Positions 27,620 to 37,397 are shown, counted from the stretch's first letter. The stretch is DNA of 49,537 bases from Methyloversatilis sp. XJ19-49 (GCF_024580145.1 NZ_JANINI010000006.1:1-49537); one strand, 5' to 3'. Numbers and translations: made by a program. The notes: a model not told the origin generated them from the sequence alone.

Positions 27620-29656
27620 TCAGACCACGAAGCGGCCGACGTTGTCCTGCAGCTGGCCCGCCAGCTTTTCCAGACCGAGTGTTTCGCCGTCTGCGCGCCG
27701 GGTGACGTCGGCATTCTGTTCCGCCATGCCGGCGATGCGTTCCACGCCTTGCGCCACGCTCTGGCTGGCGCTGCTCTGTTCGCGCGTGGCGGCGGCGATT
27801 TCCTTCATCGCCGCAGCGGTGCGCTCACTTTGCTCGCTGATCACGCGCAGCACGGCACCGGCTTCGGTTGCCCGGCTCACGCCGGTGGCGACCTGACCGC
27901 TGACTTCGGAAATGCGCTGCACGACCTTGTCAGCGTCGGCCTGCACGCTGCTGACCATGCTGGCAATCTCCTTCGTCGAGGCCGCCGTGCGTTCGGCCAG
28001 CTTGCGCACTTCGTCGGCCACCACGGCGAAGCCGCGGCCGGACTCGCCGGCGCGCGCCGCTTCGATGGCCGCGTTGAGCGCCAGCAGATTGGTCTGTTCG
28101 GCGATCTCCTGGATGATGCGGCCGACGTTCGAGATTTCGCGTGTGCGACCGGCCAGATCGGTCACGGCGGTCGAGGCGTCATTGATGTCGCGGGCGATGT
28201 GCTGCATGCCATCAACCACGGCGTGCAACTGCCGCTCGCCGTCCATCGCTGCGCTGCGCGCCTCGCGGCTGACCGCATCGGCCATGCCGGCGCTGTCGGC
28301 CACGTGTGTGATGCTGACCGACAGTTCTTCGATTGCCGCGGCAAGGCCGGCAGCGGCGCTGCTCTGTTCGGTCGAGCCTTCGACCACTTCGCTCGAGCCG
28401 GCACGCAGCGAACGCGCCGCTGCGCCCACCGCGCGGGCGGCGTCTGCCGTGGCGGTGATCAGTGCGGCCGTCTTGCGTGTCGCTTCGTTGATCTGCACGG
28501 TGATCAGGTCAAGTTCATTGCGGCTTTCGCCGGCCTGCACTGCAAGACGCTGGCTGAAATCGCCATTGCCCAGTCGGGTCATCGCCGCCGATACATCCTT
28601 CAGCCGCACGAGACGGCTGTGTGCCAGCCACCAGGTAAGCGCTGCCAGCAGCAGCGCCGCGCCGACGCAGATCATGATCAGCTGGTTGCGCAGCTGGACG
28701 CCGGCGGCCGTGAACTCAGCGACATGCGCGCCTGAGGAAACGATCCAGCCCCAGGTATCCGATGTACGGAACGTGGCGAGCTTGGGTGCCAGGCTGCCAT
28801 CGGCGAGCGGCCAGTCGTACACCAGCTGACCATTCTTCATTTCGAGTTGCTGTGCGATGACGCCGGTCAGCGCCGGGTTGCCGATGTCGGCGATCGACTT
28901 TCCAGCGTGTTCGGGGTGCATGATCATTTCGCTCGCGTCTGCCGACTCGCCCGGCTTCAGGATGTGCAGATAGCCGGTGTCGCCGATGCGCAGGGTTTTC
29001 AGCGACGCGAACAGCTGGTCGATGCCCTGTTGAACGTCAACCCGTGCCGACAGCGCGCCGACCACGTTGCCCGAGGCGTCCTTGATCGGTTCCAGCGAGG
29101 AAATGTAGAAGCGGCCGTTGCGGACCACGACGCCCGAATACGGCTTGCCGGCGAGCAGGGTGTCGGTTTCCTTGCTCTTGTTGATGGCCTTGCCGGCCAT
29201 CGACTTGCCGTCCTTGTCCTTCAGCAGCGTTGCCACACGGACGAACTCGTCACCGACGCGCACCATGATGGCCGGATCGGCACCGATCAGGTCGCGCAGC
29301 CCGCTGACGCGGTCGGCGTCTCCATTGAGTACCGCGCCATTGACCCGCGCGATGCGTACCGCGCCGTAGCTGCCCATTGGCACCGTGTCCTCGCCGACCA
29401 CGACGTCACCGCCGAGCCCGCGTTTCAGTGCGCTCATGCCCTTTTCGGCACTGGCCATTGCATTGTGATAGCTCAGGTCGAGCAGTTTCACGGTGGCATC
29501 GGCCTGCTCACCAAGATGGGCTTCTGTCTGCTGCAGCGTGGAACGCTGGGTGGACATCGATACGATGAGGATCAGCGACGCAAAGATGACTGCGCATAGC
29601 AGACCGATCGAAATCGAAAGCTGATGTACCACCGAAAGGCGGTTGAATGCGTTCAT
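27620..29656 (-). CDS. Methyl-accepting chemotaxis protein with periplasmic Cache domain
   Basis: This 678-residue transmembrane chemoreceptor has TM1 at about 13-34, a long periplasmic Cache3/Cache2-type sensor (35-320) and TM2 at about 325-345. The sensor includes [23 protein letters not shown] split over the fold and a GDTGYLHIL segment. HAMP (346-400) is followed by the signalling domain, whose tip reads [19 protein letters not shown]. There is no C-terminal CheR pentapeptide. The ligand cannot be read from sequence; Cache receptors of this kind often bind small carboxylates. Confidence 0.93.
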   Translation of the reverse strand: MNAFNRLSVVHQLSISIGLLCAVIFASLILIVSMSTQRSTLQQTEAHLGEQADATVKLLDLSYHNAMASAEKGMSALKRGLGGDVVVGEDTVPMGSYGAVRIARVNGAVLNGDADRVSGLRDLIGADPAIMVRVGDEFVRVATLLKDKDGKSMAGKAINKSKETDTLLAGKPYSGVVVRNGRFYISSLEPIKDASGNVVGALSARVDVQQGIDQLFASLKTLRIGDTGYLHILKPGESADASEMIMHPEHAGKSIADIGNPALTGVIAQQLEMKNGQLVYDWPLADGSLAPKLATFRTSDTWGWIVSSGAHVAEFTAAGVQLRNQLIMICVGAALLLAALTWWLAHSRLVRLKDVSAAMTRLGNGDFSQRLAVQAGESRNELDLITVQINEATRKTAALITATADAARAVGAAARSLRAGSSEVVEGSTEQSSAAAGLAAAIEELSVSITHVADSAGMADAVSREARSAAMDGERQLHAVVDGMQHIARDINDASTAVTDLAGRTREISNVGRIIQEIAEQTNLLALNAAIEAARAGESGRGFAVVADEVRKLAERTAASTKEIASMVSSVQADADKVVQRISEVSGQVATGVSRATEAGAVLRVISEQSERTAAAMKEIAAATREQSSASQSVAQGVERIAGMAEQNADVTRRADGETLGLEKLAGQLQDNVGRFVV

Positions 29657-29747
29657 GAGAGGTCTCCTGTAGGGCCCCGCAGTGCCTTGAGTGGCCGTGC
29701 GAGGCGATTCGCCAAGAGATTCACGGCACTGGCGCGGAAAACTGGAG

Positions 29748-30641
29748 TCAGGCGATTCGGTCGGTGGAGCAGCCGGCCTGCAGCAGGCGTGCGAGCACGC
29801 CGTCCGGTCCGGTCAGGTGGGAGGCGCCAAAAGCGGCAAATACGCCGCCCTCGCGGATCTGCGGCAGCAGGCGTTCGACGAAGCGTGCATTGCGTTGGGC
29901 GAGCAGCGACTGCATGAACAGGTCGGCATGACGCCGCAGCGCCGGGTCATCGCCGATCAACCGGCTGTTGATGCGTGCCAGTTCGCCGGTGTCGCCGGCC
30001 AGCCAGGCGTCGGTCATCGGTGCCACACCGGCCTGGATTTCGTCATGCCGGCGCGCGCTGTCGATCAGCAGCGCCATGACTGTCGCGTCGGGCAGGCGCG
30101 CGATCGCATCGATCTGTTCCTGCACGTTCTCGATCGGCAGGATCTTCCGGCCGGCGGCACGTGCGCGGCGCACCAGCACTTCGTCGAGCGTGGGCTGTGC
30201 ACCGCCGACCGGCTGCAGTAGCGTCACCAGCGCCGCCCACGGCCGCAACCGCGTCTGCACGCGTTCGTCGACGCCGTGCAGCGCCAACCTCTGCGACACC
30301 TGCGGCCAGTGCTTCCTGCCAACCCTTTTCGGCAGATCGTCGGTGTCCGAGGTGCTGGCGGCCATGAAGGCATTCACGGCATCGGCGTCGGCCACCAGTT
30401 CCGGCATGAATACGCGTGCCGCGTCTATATATGTATACAGCGGCGCCGCACGGTCGATCACGCGTGGCTCACCGCTGTGCAGCGTGCCGAACAGATGGCT
30501 CACCAGCGCGTCACCGAGCGTGATCTTCCACAGCAGGCCGTGATCGTAGGGGCCGCTCGGTGCGGCGCGCAGTGCAGTCGGCAGCGCGCTTGCCAGAGCC
30601 ATGGCACCGCACTGACGCAGGAACAGGCGGCGCGCTGTCAT
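29748..30641 (-). CDS. TraB/GumN family protein, exported
   Basis: This protein has 297 residues. ATG 30641 overlaps the stop of the upstream Nudix gene (ATGA) and gives a signal peptide with a twin-arginine look ([10 protein letters not shown]...). Longer in-frame starts run through the other gene. It has [26 protein letters not shown] and [12 protein letters not shown], with [23 protein letters not shown] at the end (split here). The conserved GTxH and GxxH pairs are those of the TraB/TIKI-like metalloprotease family. The substrate in bacteria is unknown. Confidence 0.82.
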   Translation of the reverse strand: MTARRLFLRQCGAMALASALPTALRAAPSGPYDHGLLWKITLGDALVSHLFGTLHSGEPRVIDRAAPLYTYIDAARVFMPELVADADAVNAFMAASTSDTDDLPKRVGRKHWPQVSQRLALHGVDERVQTRLRPWAALVTLLQPVGGAQPTLDEVLVRRARAAGRKILPIENVQEQIDAIARLPDATVMALLIDSARRHDEIQAGVAPMTDAWLAGDTGELARINSRLIGDDPALRRHADLFMQSLLAQRNARFVERLLPQIREGGVFAAFGASHLTGPDGVLARLLQAGCSTDRIA

Positions 30642-31588
30642 GTCGTCCAGGCGCCGCGGATCGCGGCGATGCCGTGCGCACCGCAGGCGTGCGCAGCCTG
30701 CCTGTGCGATGCGTCGAGTCCGCCGATGGCAAATACCGGAATGCCGCATTCGGCAACCAGCGCCGTCAGTGCAGCCCAGCCCAGACCGGCTGCGTCGGGG
30801 TGGGTGGCGGTCGGCAGCACGGGGCCGACCACTGCATAGTCGAGGCCGAGCCGCGCAGCCTGCGCGAGCTCGTCGGCCGTGTGGCAGGACGCGCCCACCC
30901 ATTCGAAGTCGGGGCGGGCCTTCAGCGCCGCAAGCTGCGACGACTTCAGATGCACGCCATCGGCCCCGAGCGTGCACGCGAGCGCCGGCTCGCCGTTGAG
31001 AATGGCCGGCGAGCCGCCGGCGTGCGCCAGCCGGATCGCTTCGGCGGCGAAGGCCTGCGTCGCGTCATCCATGACCGGTTCGCGGATCTGCAGCATCAGC
31101 CTCTGCCGTGCGCAGGCGCGGCCGATGGCGTCGAGCTGCGCCGCATGACCGATCTGCCAGGCGTGGCTGACGGCCATGAAACCGGGCAGGCGCAGCGATT
31201 TGAGCACCGGACCGTTGGCCGGCAGCATCGGTCCGACCGTCAGCACATCTGCCTGTTGCCAGCTCAGCGCGCTGTGCACATGGTCGCGCAACTCGCCGCT
31301 CCACGATTCGACGCGGAAGAAATGCAGCCGCACATGCGCGTGTTCATACGCGTGCGACAGCGTCAGCCAGGGCGAACATTCGAGCACGCGGATGCCCAGT
31401 TCCTCGTCCAGTTCGCGCTTGAGTGCATCGACCGGCGATTCGCCCGGTTCGACCTTGCCGCCGGGAAACTCCCAGTAACCAGGGTAGAAGGTGCCTGGTG
31501 CGCGCTGGCCGAGCAGGAATTCGCGCCCGCGTGCGCTGTCCCGGAAAATGACGGCCGCCGCGACGGCGACCTGTTTGCGTTCGGTCAT
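30638..31588 (-). CDS. Nudix hydrolase (MutT-like) fused to a ThiE/TenI-like domain
   Basis: This 316-residue two-domain protein has residues 1-130 as a Nudix hydrolase with the box GGKVEPGESPVDALKRELDEELGI (given in full form GX5EX7REXXEEXG). It probably sanitises 8-oxo-dGTP. Residues 150-316 resemble thiamine phosphate synthase, with GADGVHLKSSQL, VGASCHTADEL, YAVVGPVLPTATHPD and PVFAIGGL. This fusion is widespread in beta- and gammaproteobacteria. The ThiE half often lacks residues needed for true synthase activity, so I would not count it as the cell's thiE. Coupled to the TraB gene. Confidence 0.88.
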   Translation of the reverse strand: MTERKQVAVAAAVIFRDSARGREFLLGQRAPGTFYPGYWEFPGGKVEPGESPVDALKRELDEELGIRVLECSPWLTLSHAYEHAHVRLHFFRVESWSGELRDHVHSALSWQQADVLTVGPMLPANGPVLKSLRLPGFMAVSHAWQIGHAAQLDAIGRACARQRLMLQIREPVMDDATQAFAAEAIRLAHAGGSPAILNGEPALACTLGADGVHLKSSQLAALKARPDFEWVGASCHTADELAQAARLGLDYAVVGPVLPTATHPDAAGLGWAALTALVAECGIPVFAIGGLDASHRQAAHACGAHGIAAIRGAWTT

Positions 31589-31691
31589 GAAGGTTGTGGT
31601 GTCCGAAAAAACCTGTTGCCGCGGATGAACATTGGACCAACGGATGGCGACGGCGCCGTCAGGCGCCGACTTTCAATCCGCAGCCGGACAT

Positions 31692-32564
31692 TCACTGCTG
31701 AGCATGCTGCCCCGCCCAGTCGCGCGCGAATTGCCACGCGACGCGGCCACTGCGCGAGCCGCGTTCCAGCGTCCAGCGCAGCGCATCGGCGCGGCAGGCT
31801 TCTATCTGGTCCGGCGGAACGCCGAGCTTTTTCAGCCAGTGCCGCACGATGTCCAGATACGCCTCCTGATCGAAGGGGTAGAAGGACAGCCACAGGCCGA
31901 AGCGCTCGGACAGCGAAATCTTTTCCTCGGTCGCTTCGCCCGGATGCACTTCGCCGTCGACATGTTTCGCTTCGCTGTTCTCGGAGAAGTATTCCGGCAT
32001 CAGGTGACGCCGGTTCGACGTCGCGTAGATGAGCACGTTGTCGAGCACCGCCGACACCGAGCCGTCGAGAATGCTCTTCAGCGCCTTGTAGCCGGGCTCG
32101 CCGGATTCGAACGACAGGTCGTCGCAATAGATGATGAAGCGCTCGGGCCGGTTGGCGATCAGGTCGGTGATGTCCGGCAGGTCGACCAGATCGTCGCGGT
32201 CGACCTCGATCAGGCGCAGGCCTTTCTTCGAAAAATCATTCAGCAACGCCTTCACCAGCGAGCTCTTGCCGGTACCGCGCGCACCGGTGAGCAGCACATT
32301 GTTGGCCGGCTTGCCTTCGACGAACTGCCTGGTGTTGGTGGTGATGCGCGCCTTCTGCACGTCGATGTCCTTGAGGTCGGACAGGCGCAGCTTGTGCGGG
32401 TGGGCGACCGGTTCCAGCCGGCCGCGACCGTTGCTGCGTCGCCAGCGGTAGGCGGTCGCCTTCCAGTCGGGTGGCGCCGGCGGCGCCGGGATCATGTGCT
32501 CGAGGCGATCGAACAGCGCATGCGCGCGGGCGATCAGGCTTTCGAAACCGTCACGGTCTGTCAT
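31692..32564 (-). CDS. DUF815 AAA+ ATPase
   Basis: This protein has 290 residues. The start at ATG 32564 has AAGG six bases upstream; ATG 32570 touches that site and is less likely. It carries Walker A LLTGARGTGKSS, FIIYCDDLSFE as the Walker B region, IYATSNRRHLMP as sensor 1, and SLSERFGLWLSFYPFDQEAYL, all typical of DUF815. The cellular role of this ATPase family is not established. The small membrane ORF upstream overlaps its start. Confidence 0.85.
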   Translation of the reverse strand: MTDRDGFESLIARAHALFDRLEHMIPAPPAPPDWKATAYRWRRSNGRGRLEPVAHPHKLRLSDLKDIDVQKARITTNTRQFVEGKPANNVLLTGARGTGKSSLVKALLNDFSKKGLRLIEVDRDDLVDLPDITDLIANRPERFIIYCDDLSFESGEPGYKALKSILDGSVSAVLDNVLIYATSNRRHLMPEYFSENSEAKHVDGEVHPGEATEEKISLSERFGLWLSFYPFDQEAYLDIVRHWLKKLGVPPDQIEACRADALRWTLERGSRSGRVAWQFARDWAGQHAQQ

Positions 32565-32700
32565 GGTCATCCTTGTTGTCGGTGAGCGCCTTCGGCGGCT
32601 CGGTGTCGGAGGCGTCCTTTTCCTTGCGCGGCAGCGTCCACCACAGGATGAACAGCAGCAGGGCCAGCGCGACGCCGGCTTCGAGGAGGAATATCCACAT
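32551..32700 (-). CDS. Possible 49-residue single-span membrane protein
   Basis: The open frame reads MWIFLLEAGVALALLLFILWW, then a charged tail with KEKDASDTEPPKALTDNKDDHD. It has one strong membrane helix, a positive RK stop-transfer flank and a highly acidic hydrophilic C-terminus, which is not what a random frame gives. It overlaps the start of the DUF815 gene by 14 bp and carries that gene's ribosome site. Its own ribosome site is weak. It could be a membrane tether or regulator for the ATPase. Confidence 0.55.
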   Translation of the reverse strand: MWIFLLEAGVALALLLFILWWTLPRKEKDASDTEPPKALTDNKDDHDRP

Positions 32701-32812
32701 GGGTGAAGTGTCTGCGAAACGTCCGTCTTCAATGCAGCGGTCCGGCAGGACCGCTGCTCGTTATCATTGCACCCTCAGCGTCTGCGGGCGCGCCAATCTA
32801 AAGCACATTACG

Positions 32813-34108
32813 ATGTTCCAGCAAATCCGCCGCGGCGTCCGGCTCGCCGCGCTCGCTTCGGCCAGCGCGTTGTTCGCCGCCTGCAGCACGGCTCCGCGGC
32901 CAGGGCCGGCGAGTCCTCCCGTCGTGCCGTCGTGCCCCGATGTGCAACCTGCCGTCGTGACGCCGCAGGTCTGCCCGATCTGCCCGGCATGCGCTGCCTG
33001 CCCGGTCTGCCCGCCGGCTGTACCGGTGCCCGAGGCAAAGCTGCCACCGCGCCTGGTCGCCGCCGAGTGGTCCGCGCTCGAAGGCTGGCCCGACGACGAT
33101 CTGCGCGAGGCCTTGCCGGCACTGCGCGCCAGCTGCAGCGCACTGGCCAGTCGCGCCGATTGGCGCGCGCCGTGCGCCGCGCTCGCGTCGCTCGCCCAGG
33201 AAGACAGCATTGCGGTGAGGGCGTTCTTCGAATCCGCCTTTCGCCCGTGGCAGTTGCTCAATGGCGACGGCACCGACCAGGGGCTGGTGACCGGCTATTA
33301 CGAACCGCTGCTGCGGGCGAGCCGCTCGCGCGGCGGTATGTATATGCACCCGATACATGGCGTACCGGACGATCTGCTGGTGATCGACGTCGCCGGCCTG
33401 CATCCGGATCTGAAGCATCTGCGACTGCGCGGCCGCGTCGAGGGGCGCAAGGTGGTGCCTTACTGGTCGCGCAGCGAACTGGATGCACGTGCCGCCGAAC
33501 TCGACCGCAAGGCGCTGTTCTGGGCGGCCGACGCGCTGGATGTGTTCTTCCTGCAGGTTCAGGGTTCCGGCCAGGTGGAGCTGCCGGATGGCAGCCGGGT
33601 ACGCGTGGGCTACGCCGACCAGAACGGCCACACTTATCAGTCGATCGGCCGCTGGCTGGTCGATCAGGGCGAGTTGAAGCTCGAACAGGCGTCCATGCAG
33701 GGCATCCGGCAATGGGCGCGCACCAACCCCTCGCGTGTGCCGACAATGATGGCGGCCAACCCGAGCTATGTGTTCTTTCGCGAACTGCCGATCGGCAAGC
33801 AGGGCCCGGGGCTGCCGGAAGGGCCGCTCGGTGCGCTCGGCGTGCCGATCGCTGGCGAGCGGGTGATCGCGGTCGATCCGCGCAGCGTGCCGCTGGGTGC
33901 GCCGGTGTGGCTGGACACGACACGTCCGAACAGCGCCGACCCGCTGCGTCGCCTGATGATGGCGCAGGACACCGGTGGCGCGATCAAGGGAGGCGTGCGC
34001 GCCGATTTCTTCTGGGGCTTCGGTCCCGACGCCGGTGCGCTGGCAGGCCGCATGCGCCAGCAGGGCCGCATGTGGGTGCTGCTGCCGGTCGGCGTCACGC
34101 CGCCGTAA
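32813..34108 (+). CDS. mltA: Membrane-bound lytic murein transglycosylase A (lipoprotein)
   Basis: MltA cleaves peptidoglycan to 1,6-anhydromuropeptides from the inner face of the outer membrane. The protein has 431 residues from ATG 32813. The lipobox LFAAC places the lipidated cysteine at C24. The catalytic part has GLVTGYYEPLL, DVFFLQVQGSGQV, GYADQNGHTYQSIGR, and the 3D domain with the catalytic Asp in MAQDTGGAIKG. Between lipobox and enzyme is an unusual Pro/Cys segment with C41 and five cysteines spaced every three residues (C54, C57, C60, C63, C66). Confidence 0.92.
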   Translation: MFQQIRRGVRLAALASASALFAACSTAPRPGPASPPVVPSCPDVQPAVVTPQVCPICPACAACPVCPPAVPVPEAKLPPRLVAAEWSALEGWPDDDLREALPALRASCSALASRADWRAPCAALASLAQEDSIAVRAFFESAFRPWQLLNGDGTDQGLVTGYYEPLLRASRSRGGMYMHPIHGVPDDLLVIDVAGLHPDLKHLRLRGRVEGRKVVPYWSRSELDARAAELDRKALFWAADALDVFFLQVQGSGQVELPDGSRVRVGYADQNGHTYQSIGRWLVDQGELKLEQASMQGIRQWARTNPSRVPTMMAANPSYVFFRELPIGKQGPGLPEGPLGALGVPIAGERVIAVDPRSVPLGAPVWLDTTRPNSADPLRRLMMAQDTGGAIKGGVRADFFWGFGPDAGALAGRMRQQGRMWVLLPVGVTPP

Positions 34109-34133
34109 GCGGCGGGATGACAGGGAGGGTTGG

Positions 34134-34943
34134 ATGAACGATCAGGCGGACGGCCACATTCTCAGCGCGTGCGAACACGGTGTAGCGACGATCACCATTG
34201 CGAACCCGGTGCGACGCAATGCGTTTTCGGTGGCCATGCTGCAGGCCATGCGCAAGGCAGTCGAGGCGAGTCTGGCCGATCCGGACTGCCGAGTGCTGGT
34301 GCTGCGTGGCGCCGGTGGCAGCTTCAGCGCCGGCGGCGACATCAACGATTTTCGCGCCACCCTTTACCTGGAGGCGCCGGCGCGGCTTGATGCCTTCCGG
34401 GCGCTGATCGAAAACTGGGTCAATCCGGTCATTCTCGCGCTGCGCCGTGCGCACCAGCCGGTGCTGTCGGTGGTGCAGGGCGCCTGCGCCGGCTACGGTC
34501 TGTCGCTCGCGCTGGCGTCCGACTGCGTGATCGCCGCCGATGATGCGGTGTTCAGCACCGCCTACACCGGGCTTGCACTGCCCTGCGACGGTGGCCAGTC
34601 CTTGTTCCTGATGCGGGCGCTGGGCGAGCGGCGCGCGCGCGAACTGATGTGGTCTGCGCGTCGCGTCGCGGCGCCGGAAGCGCTGGCGCTCGGCCTGGTC
34701 GAACAGGTGGTGCCCGTTGCCGGGCTGAATGGCGCAGCGCAGGCACGCATCGCGCACTTCGCCAACGGACCGCGTCACGCACTGGCGGAAATCAAGCGGC
34801 TGCTGGTGGCTGCAGGTCCATCACTTGAAGCGCAGCTCGCAGCCGAGGCGCTGGCTTTCGCGCGTTGCGCGGCGACGATGGATTTTGTCGAAGGGGTGAC
34901 GGCATTTGCCGACAAGCGCGCGCCGGTGTTCCGCGGGCGCTGA
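34134..34943 (+). CDS. Enoyl-CoA hydratase/isomerase family protein
   Basis: This 269-residue crotonase-fold protein has ATITIANPVRRNAFSVAML, the oxyanion segments LVLRGAGGSFSAGGDINDF and VQGACAGYGLSLALASDCVIAA. FSTAYTGLALPCDGGQS and ALALGLVEQVVP follow. One catalytic glutamate position holds Ala/Leu-type residues by eye (LPCDGG instead of the usual PGGGG region). The exact reaction could therefore be isomerisation or hydrolysis. ATG 34134 has GGGAGG upstream, 26 bp after mltA, so probably cotranscribed. Confidence 0.82.
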   Translation: MNDQADGHILSACEHGVATITIANPVRRNAFSVAMLQAMRKAVEASLADPDCRVLVLRGAGGSFSAGGDINDFRATLYLEAPARLDAFRALIENWVNPVILALRRAHQPVLSVVQGACAGYGLSLALASDCVIAADDAVFSTAYTGLALPCDGGQSLFLMRALGERRARELMWSARRVAAPEALALGLVEQVVPVAGLNGAAQARIAHFANGPRHALAEIKRLLVAAGPSLEAQLAAEALAFARCAATMDFVEGVTAFADKRAPVFRGR

Positions 34944-34976
34944 ACATCAGGGTCTTCCAATCGACGACGAAGGCCC

Positions 34977-35408
34977 CTAGTAGCTTGCGACGATGTCACG
35001 CTTCATCGACGCAAGGCGACGCAGCAATTCGTTTTTCTCGGCCGTGGACACATGGTTGTCCAGCGCGCCGCGCATCAACTCCACCACCGAATCGAACTGC
35101 GCCTCGGTCACCGGCGCGTCTTCGTGCGTCTTCTTCATGTCGAGGCCTTCGTAGCCATTCGGCCCGTCCGCCACCAGGCAGATGAACTGCGTGATGCTGT
35201 GCTTCAGGTGCTTGGTGCTGATGCCATCGAACGCTTCGCGGGTGCGCGGGTCGGTCGTCGCCCTGTCCACAAAATCGCCGACGATGCGCTCGATGCCCGG
35301 CTCGCCGCCTAGCCGCTGGTAGAGCGTGAGTTCGGGCCCGGTATGGACGCAGCCGGAAAGCAATAGAGCCAGGCAGAACCCGGTCGGCAGGAGGCGAAGG
35401 CTTTTCAT
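34977..35408 (-). CDS. Group I truncated hemoglobin predicted as a lipoprotein
   Basis: This 143-residue protein has a group I 2-on-2 globin that starts after a signal peptide with lipobox LLLSGC (C20). The globin shows the opening LYQRLGGEPGIERIVGDFVDRA, the proximal histidine H70 in KHLKHSITQFICLVADGPNGYEG (split), and MKKTHEDAPVTEAQFDSVV. Most trHbs are cytoplasmic. This one should be anchored in the periplasm, so heme loading and electron supply would differ. It is divergent from a DUF3034 gene with a shared palindrome between them. A role in NO or oxygen chemistry is family-based inference. Confidence 0.88.
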   Translation of the reverse strand: MKSLRLLPTGFCLALLLSGCVHTGPELTLYQRLGGEPGIERIVGDFVDRATTDPRTREAFDGISTKHLKHSITQFICLVADGPNGYEGLDMKKTHEDAPVTEAQFDSVVELMRGALDNHVSTAEKNELLRRLASMKRDIVASY

Positions 35409-35442
35409 GGCGACATCCGTTGTCCAGTCCTGTCCTGTATCG

Positions 35443-35467
35443 GATTCAAGCTCGCCCAGCTTGAGTC
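35443..35467. promoter_or_regulatory. Palindrome in the globin-DUF3034 divergent promoter
   Basis: TCAAGCT and AGCTTGA are perfect 7-bp arms around CGCCC. They extend to 10 bp with one wobble (GAT/GTC flanks). The element sits centrally in the 99-bp divergent gap, where it could serve as an operator for both genes. It matches no operator family I can name. Confidence 0.5.
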
Positions 35468-35507
35468 GATATCGATTGCATGCCTTGATGGATGTCGCTG
35501 CTTGATC

Positions 35508-36533
35508 ATGACGCTTTCACGTTTTCTGTTGTCCGCGCTGGCGATGCTCCCGCTCCTGTCCGGCGAGTCGCACGCGCTGGCGGCGGATGAGGCCGCGCCG
35601 TGGCTCAAGCTGTCGCCGCGCCTTGCCAGCCTCGACCCCCTGCCCGTGTCCGTCGGCATCGATCTTCCGACGACCGCGTCGGGTGAAGCGGCGACCGATG
35701 CCCGCGTGAAGCCGACGGCGCCGGGCGGGCTGCGCCTTGGCGACCGCCTGATCGCCACGGGTGGCGTGACGCAGATCGAGGGAGCAGCCGGTGGCGGCCT
35801 GAATCCGTGGGCGGTGATCGCCGGCTATGGCACGCGCGAACAGATCGGTGCGACCGCCTTTCGCACTCGTGTGCGCACGCGAGGCGACTTCGAACTCGAA
35901 TCGACCGGCGTTGCGGTCGGCTTCTACAACCGGGTCGAACTGTCGGCGGCGGCGCAGCGATTCGACCTCTCGGATACCGTACCCGGCGAATCGATCAACG
36001 TCGATGTGATCGGTGCCAAGGTGCGCCTGTTCGGTGACGCCGTGTATGACCAGGACCGGTGGTGGCCACAGGTGTCGGTCGGCCTGAGCTGGAAGCACAA
36101 CAGCGACTTCGGTCTGGTGCCCAGTCTGCTGGGTGCGAAGCGCCGATCGGACATCGAAGGCTATGTGGCCGCAACCAAGGTGTATCTGGGGCTTGCAGCC
36201 GGCTTCAACGTACTGACCAACGTCACGCTGCAGGCGACCCGGGCCAACCAGTTCGGCATTCTGGGCTTCGGTGGCGACCGCTCGGATTCCTACAAGCTGA
36301 TGCCTGGCGCTTCCGTGGCAGTGCTGCTGCGCGACAACCTCGCGCTCGGCGCCGAGTATCGCGACAAGCCGAACAACCTGTCCGCCTTCCGTGAAGATGC
36401 TGCGACAGACGTGTTTCTGGCCTGGTTTCCGTTCAAGAGCTTTTCCTTGACCGCGGCACGGGTCGATCTGGGGAACGTTGCAAACAAGCCGAACCAGCGT
36501 GGCTGGTATTTTTCGGGTCAGCTTGCATTCTGA
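35508..36533 (+). CDS. DUF3034 outer-membrane-type protein
   Basis: This 341-residue exported protein has a signal peptide ending near SHALA. Beta-strand rich repeats follow (GGLNPWAVIAGYGTREQIG, FELESTGVAVGFYNRVELS, VTLQATRANQFGILGFGG), and the C-terminus SGQLAF with terminal Phe suits a BAM-inserted barrel. I recognise it as DUF3034, function unknown. ATG 35508 is preferred over TTG 35502. It is divergent from the globin lipoprotein. Confidence 0.8.
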   Translation: MTLSRFLLSALAMLPLLSGESHALAADEAAPWLKLSPRLASLDPLPVSVGIDLPTTASGEAATDARVKPTAPGGLRLGDRLIATGGVTQIEGAAGGGLNPWAVIAGYGTREQIGATAFRTRVRTRGDFELESTGVAVGFYNRVELSAAAQRFDLSDTVPGESINVDVIGAKVRLFGDAVYDQDRWWPQVSVGLSWKHNSDFGLVPSLLGAKRRSDIEGYVAATKVYLGLAAGFNVLTNVTLQATRANQFGILGFGGDRSDSYKLMPGASVAVLLRDNLALGAEYRDKPNNLSAFREDAATDVFLAWFPFKSFSLTAARVDLGNVANKPNQRGWYFSGQLAF

Positions 36534-36677
36534 GGAGCAGTTCCCAAAGGAATCCACAATCCGGACCGTTATGGATGAAGAATTTGTTGTGCTGACCTGA
36601 GCGGGTGCGGTGTGAGCCGCGCTTTGGTTCCGAACCTCCGATGCCGCGCAGCATCGACCACTGATTCCGGCAAAACG

Positions 36678-37397
36678 ATGAACAACAGCGAAGCGGGCAT
36701 GATCGAGGCGGTGGCGCAGGGCGTCAGTGCGCCCGGTGTCGTCAAGGACGTGCTGTTCAAGGACATCGGTCTCAAGATCGGCGACCGCCTCATTCTTGAA
36801 CCGCCACCGAAACTCGGCGAACAGCTTGGAATGGTCAAGCTGATCGGTTACGTCAATGACGTGAGTGTGCTGGTCACGATGCCCGACACCCGTGCCTGGG
36901 CCGGGCCGCCGATCGAAGGCGACGAGTTTGCGGTACGCGCGTTTTCCGGCCGCCATGCTTATGGTTTTTCGACCACCGTGGGCAAGCGCTCCGTCAACCC
37001 TTTTGAATACCTGCACCTGCAGTTTCCGCGCCGCATCACGATGCGCCAGATCCGCAATGCGGAGCGGATTGCCACAACCATCAGCGCGCGTGTTCTGGAT
37101 GGCGCCGATCCGGTATCGACCACGGTGACCAACCTCAGTGCCACCGGTGCCGAAGTGCGCGCGTGGGAACCACCACGCGCCATCGGGGAAACGATTTCCC
37201 TGGAACTGATTCTCGACATCCACAAGGTGCGGACCCGCGTGGTGGTCAATGCGATCATCCGCAATACGCACGACATCGTCGACACCGGCGAGCCGGCGTA
37301 CGGTGTCGAGTTTTCCGACGTCAATGCGCAAACCAATATCTTCCTGAAGAGCTTCGTCTACCAGAATCTGGTGGAGCAGCCGCACAAGCGCCTGTGA
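36678..37397 (+). CDS. PilZ-domain c-di-GMP receptor (YcgR-like)
   Basis: This protein has 239 residues from ATG 36678; GTG 36612 would add 22 unlike-family residues. It has an N-terminal YcgR-type domain (LKIGDRLILEPP, VKLIGYVNDVSVLVTMP) and a C-terminal PilZ domain. The c-di-GMP motifs RNAER (RxxxR) and NLSATGA (NxSxxG) are both intact. YcgR proteins slow the flagellar motor when c-di-GMP is high, and two chemoreceptors occur elsewhere in the window. No flagellar genes are adjacent, so the target is unclear. Confidence 0.88.
   Translation: MNNSEAGMIEAVAQGVSAPGVVKDVLFKDIGLKIGDRLILEPPPKLGEQLGMVKLIGYVNDVSVLVTMPDTRAWAGPPIEGDEFAVRAFSGRHAYGFSTTVGKRSVNPFEYLHLQFPRRITMRQIRNAERIATTISARVLDGADPVSTTVTNLSATGAEVRAWEPPRAIGETISLELILDIHKVRTRVVVNAIIRNTHDIVDTGEPAYGVEFSDVNAQTNIFLKSFVYQNLVEQPHKRL

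Noticed and set aside
30638-31588. Naming the fusion protein thiE
   Set aside because: The ThiE-like half belongs to a MutT fusion family whose synthase activity is doubtful, and key residues cannot be confirmed by eye.
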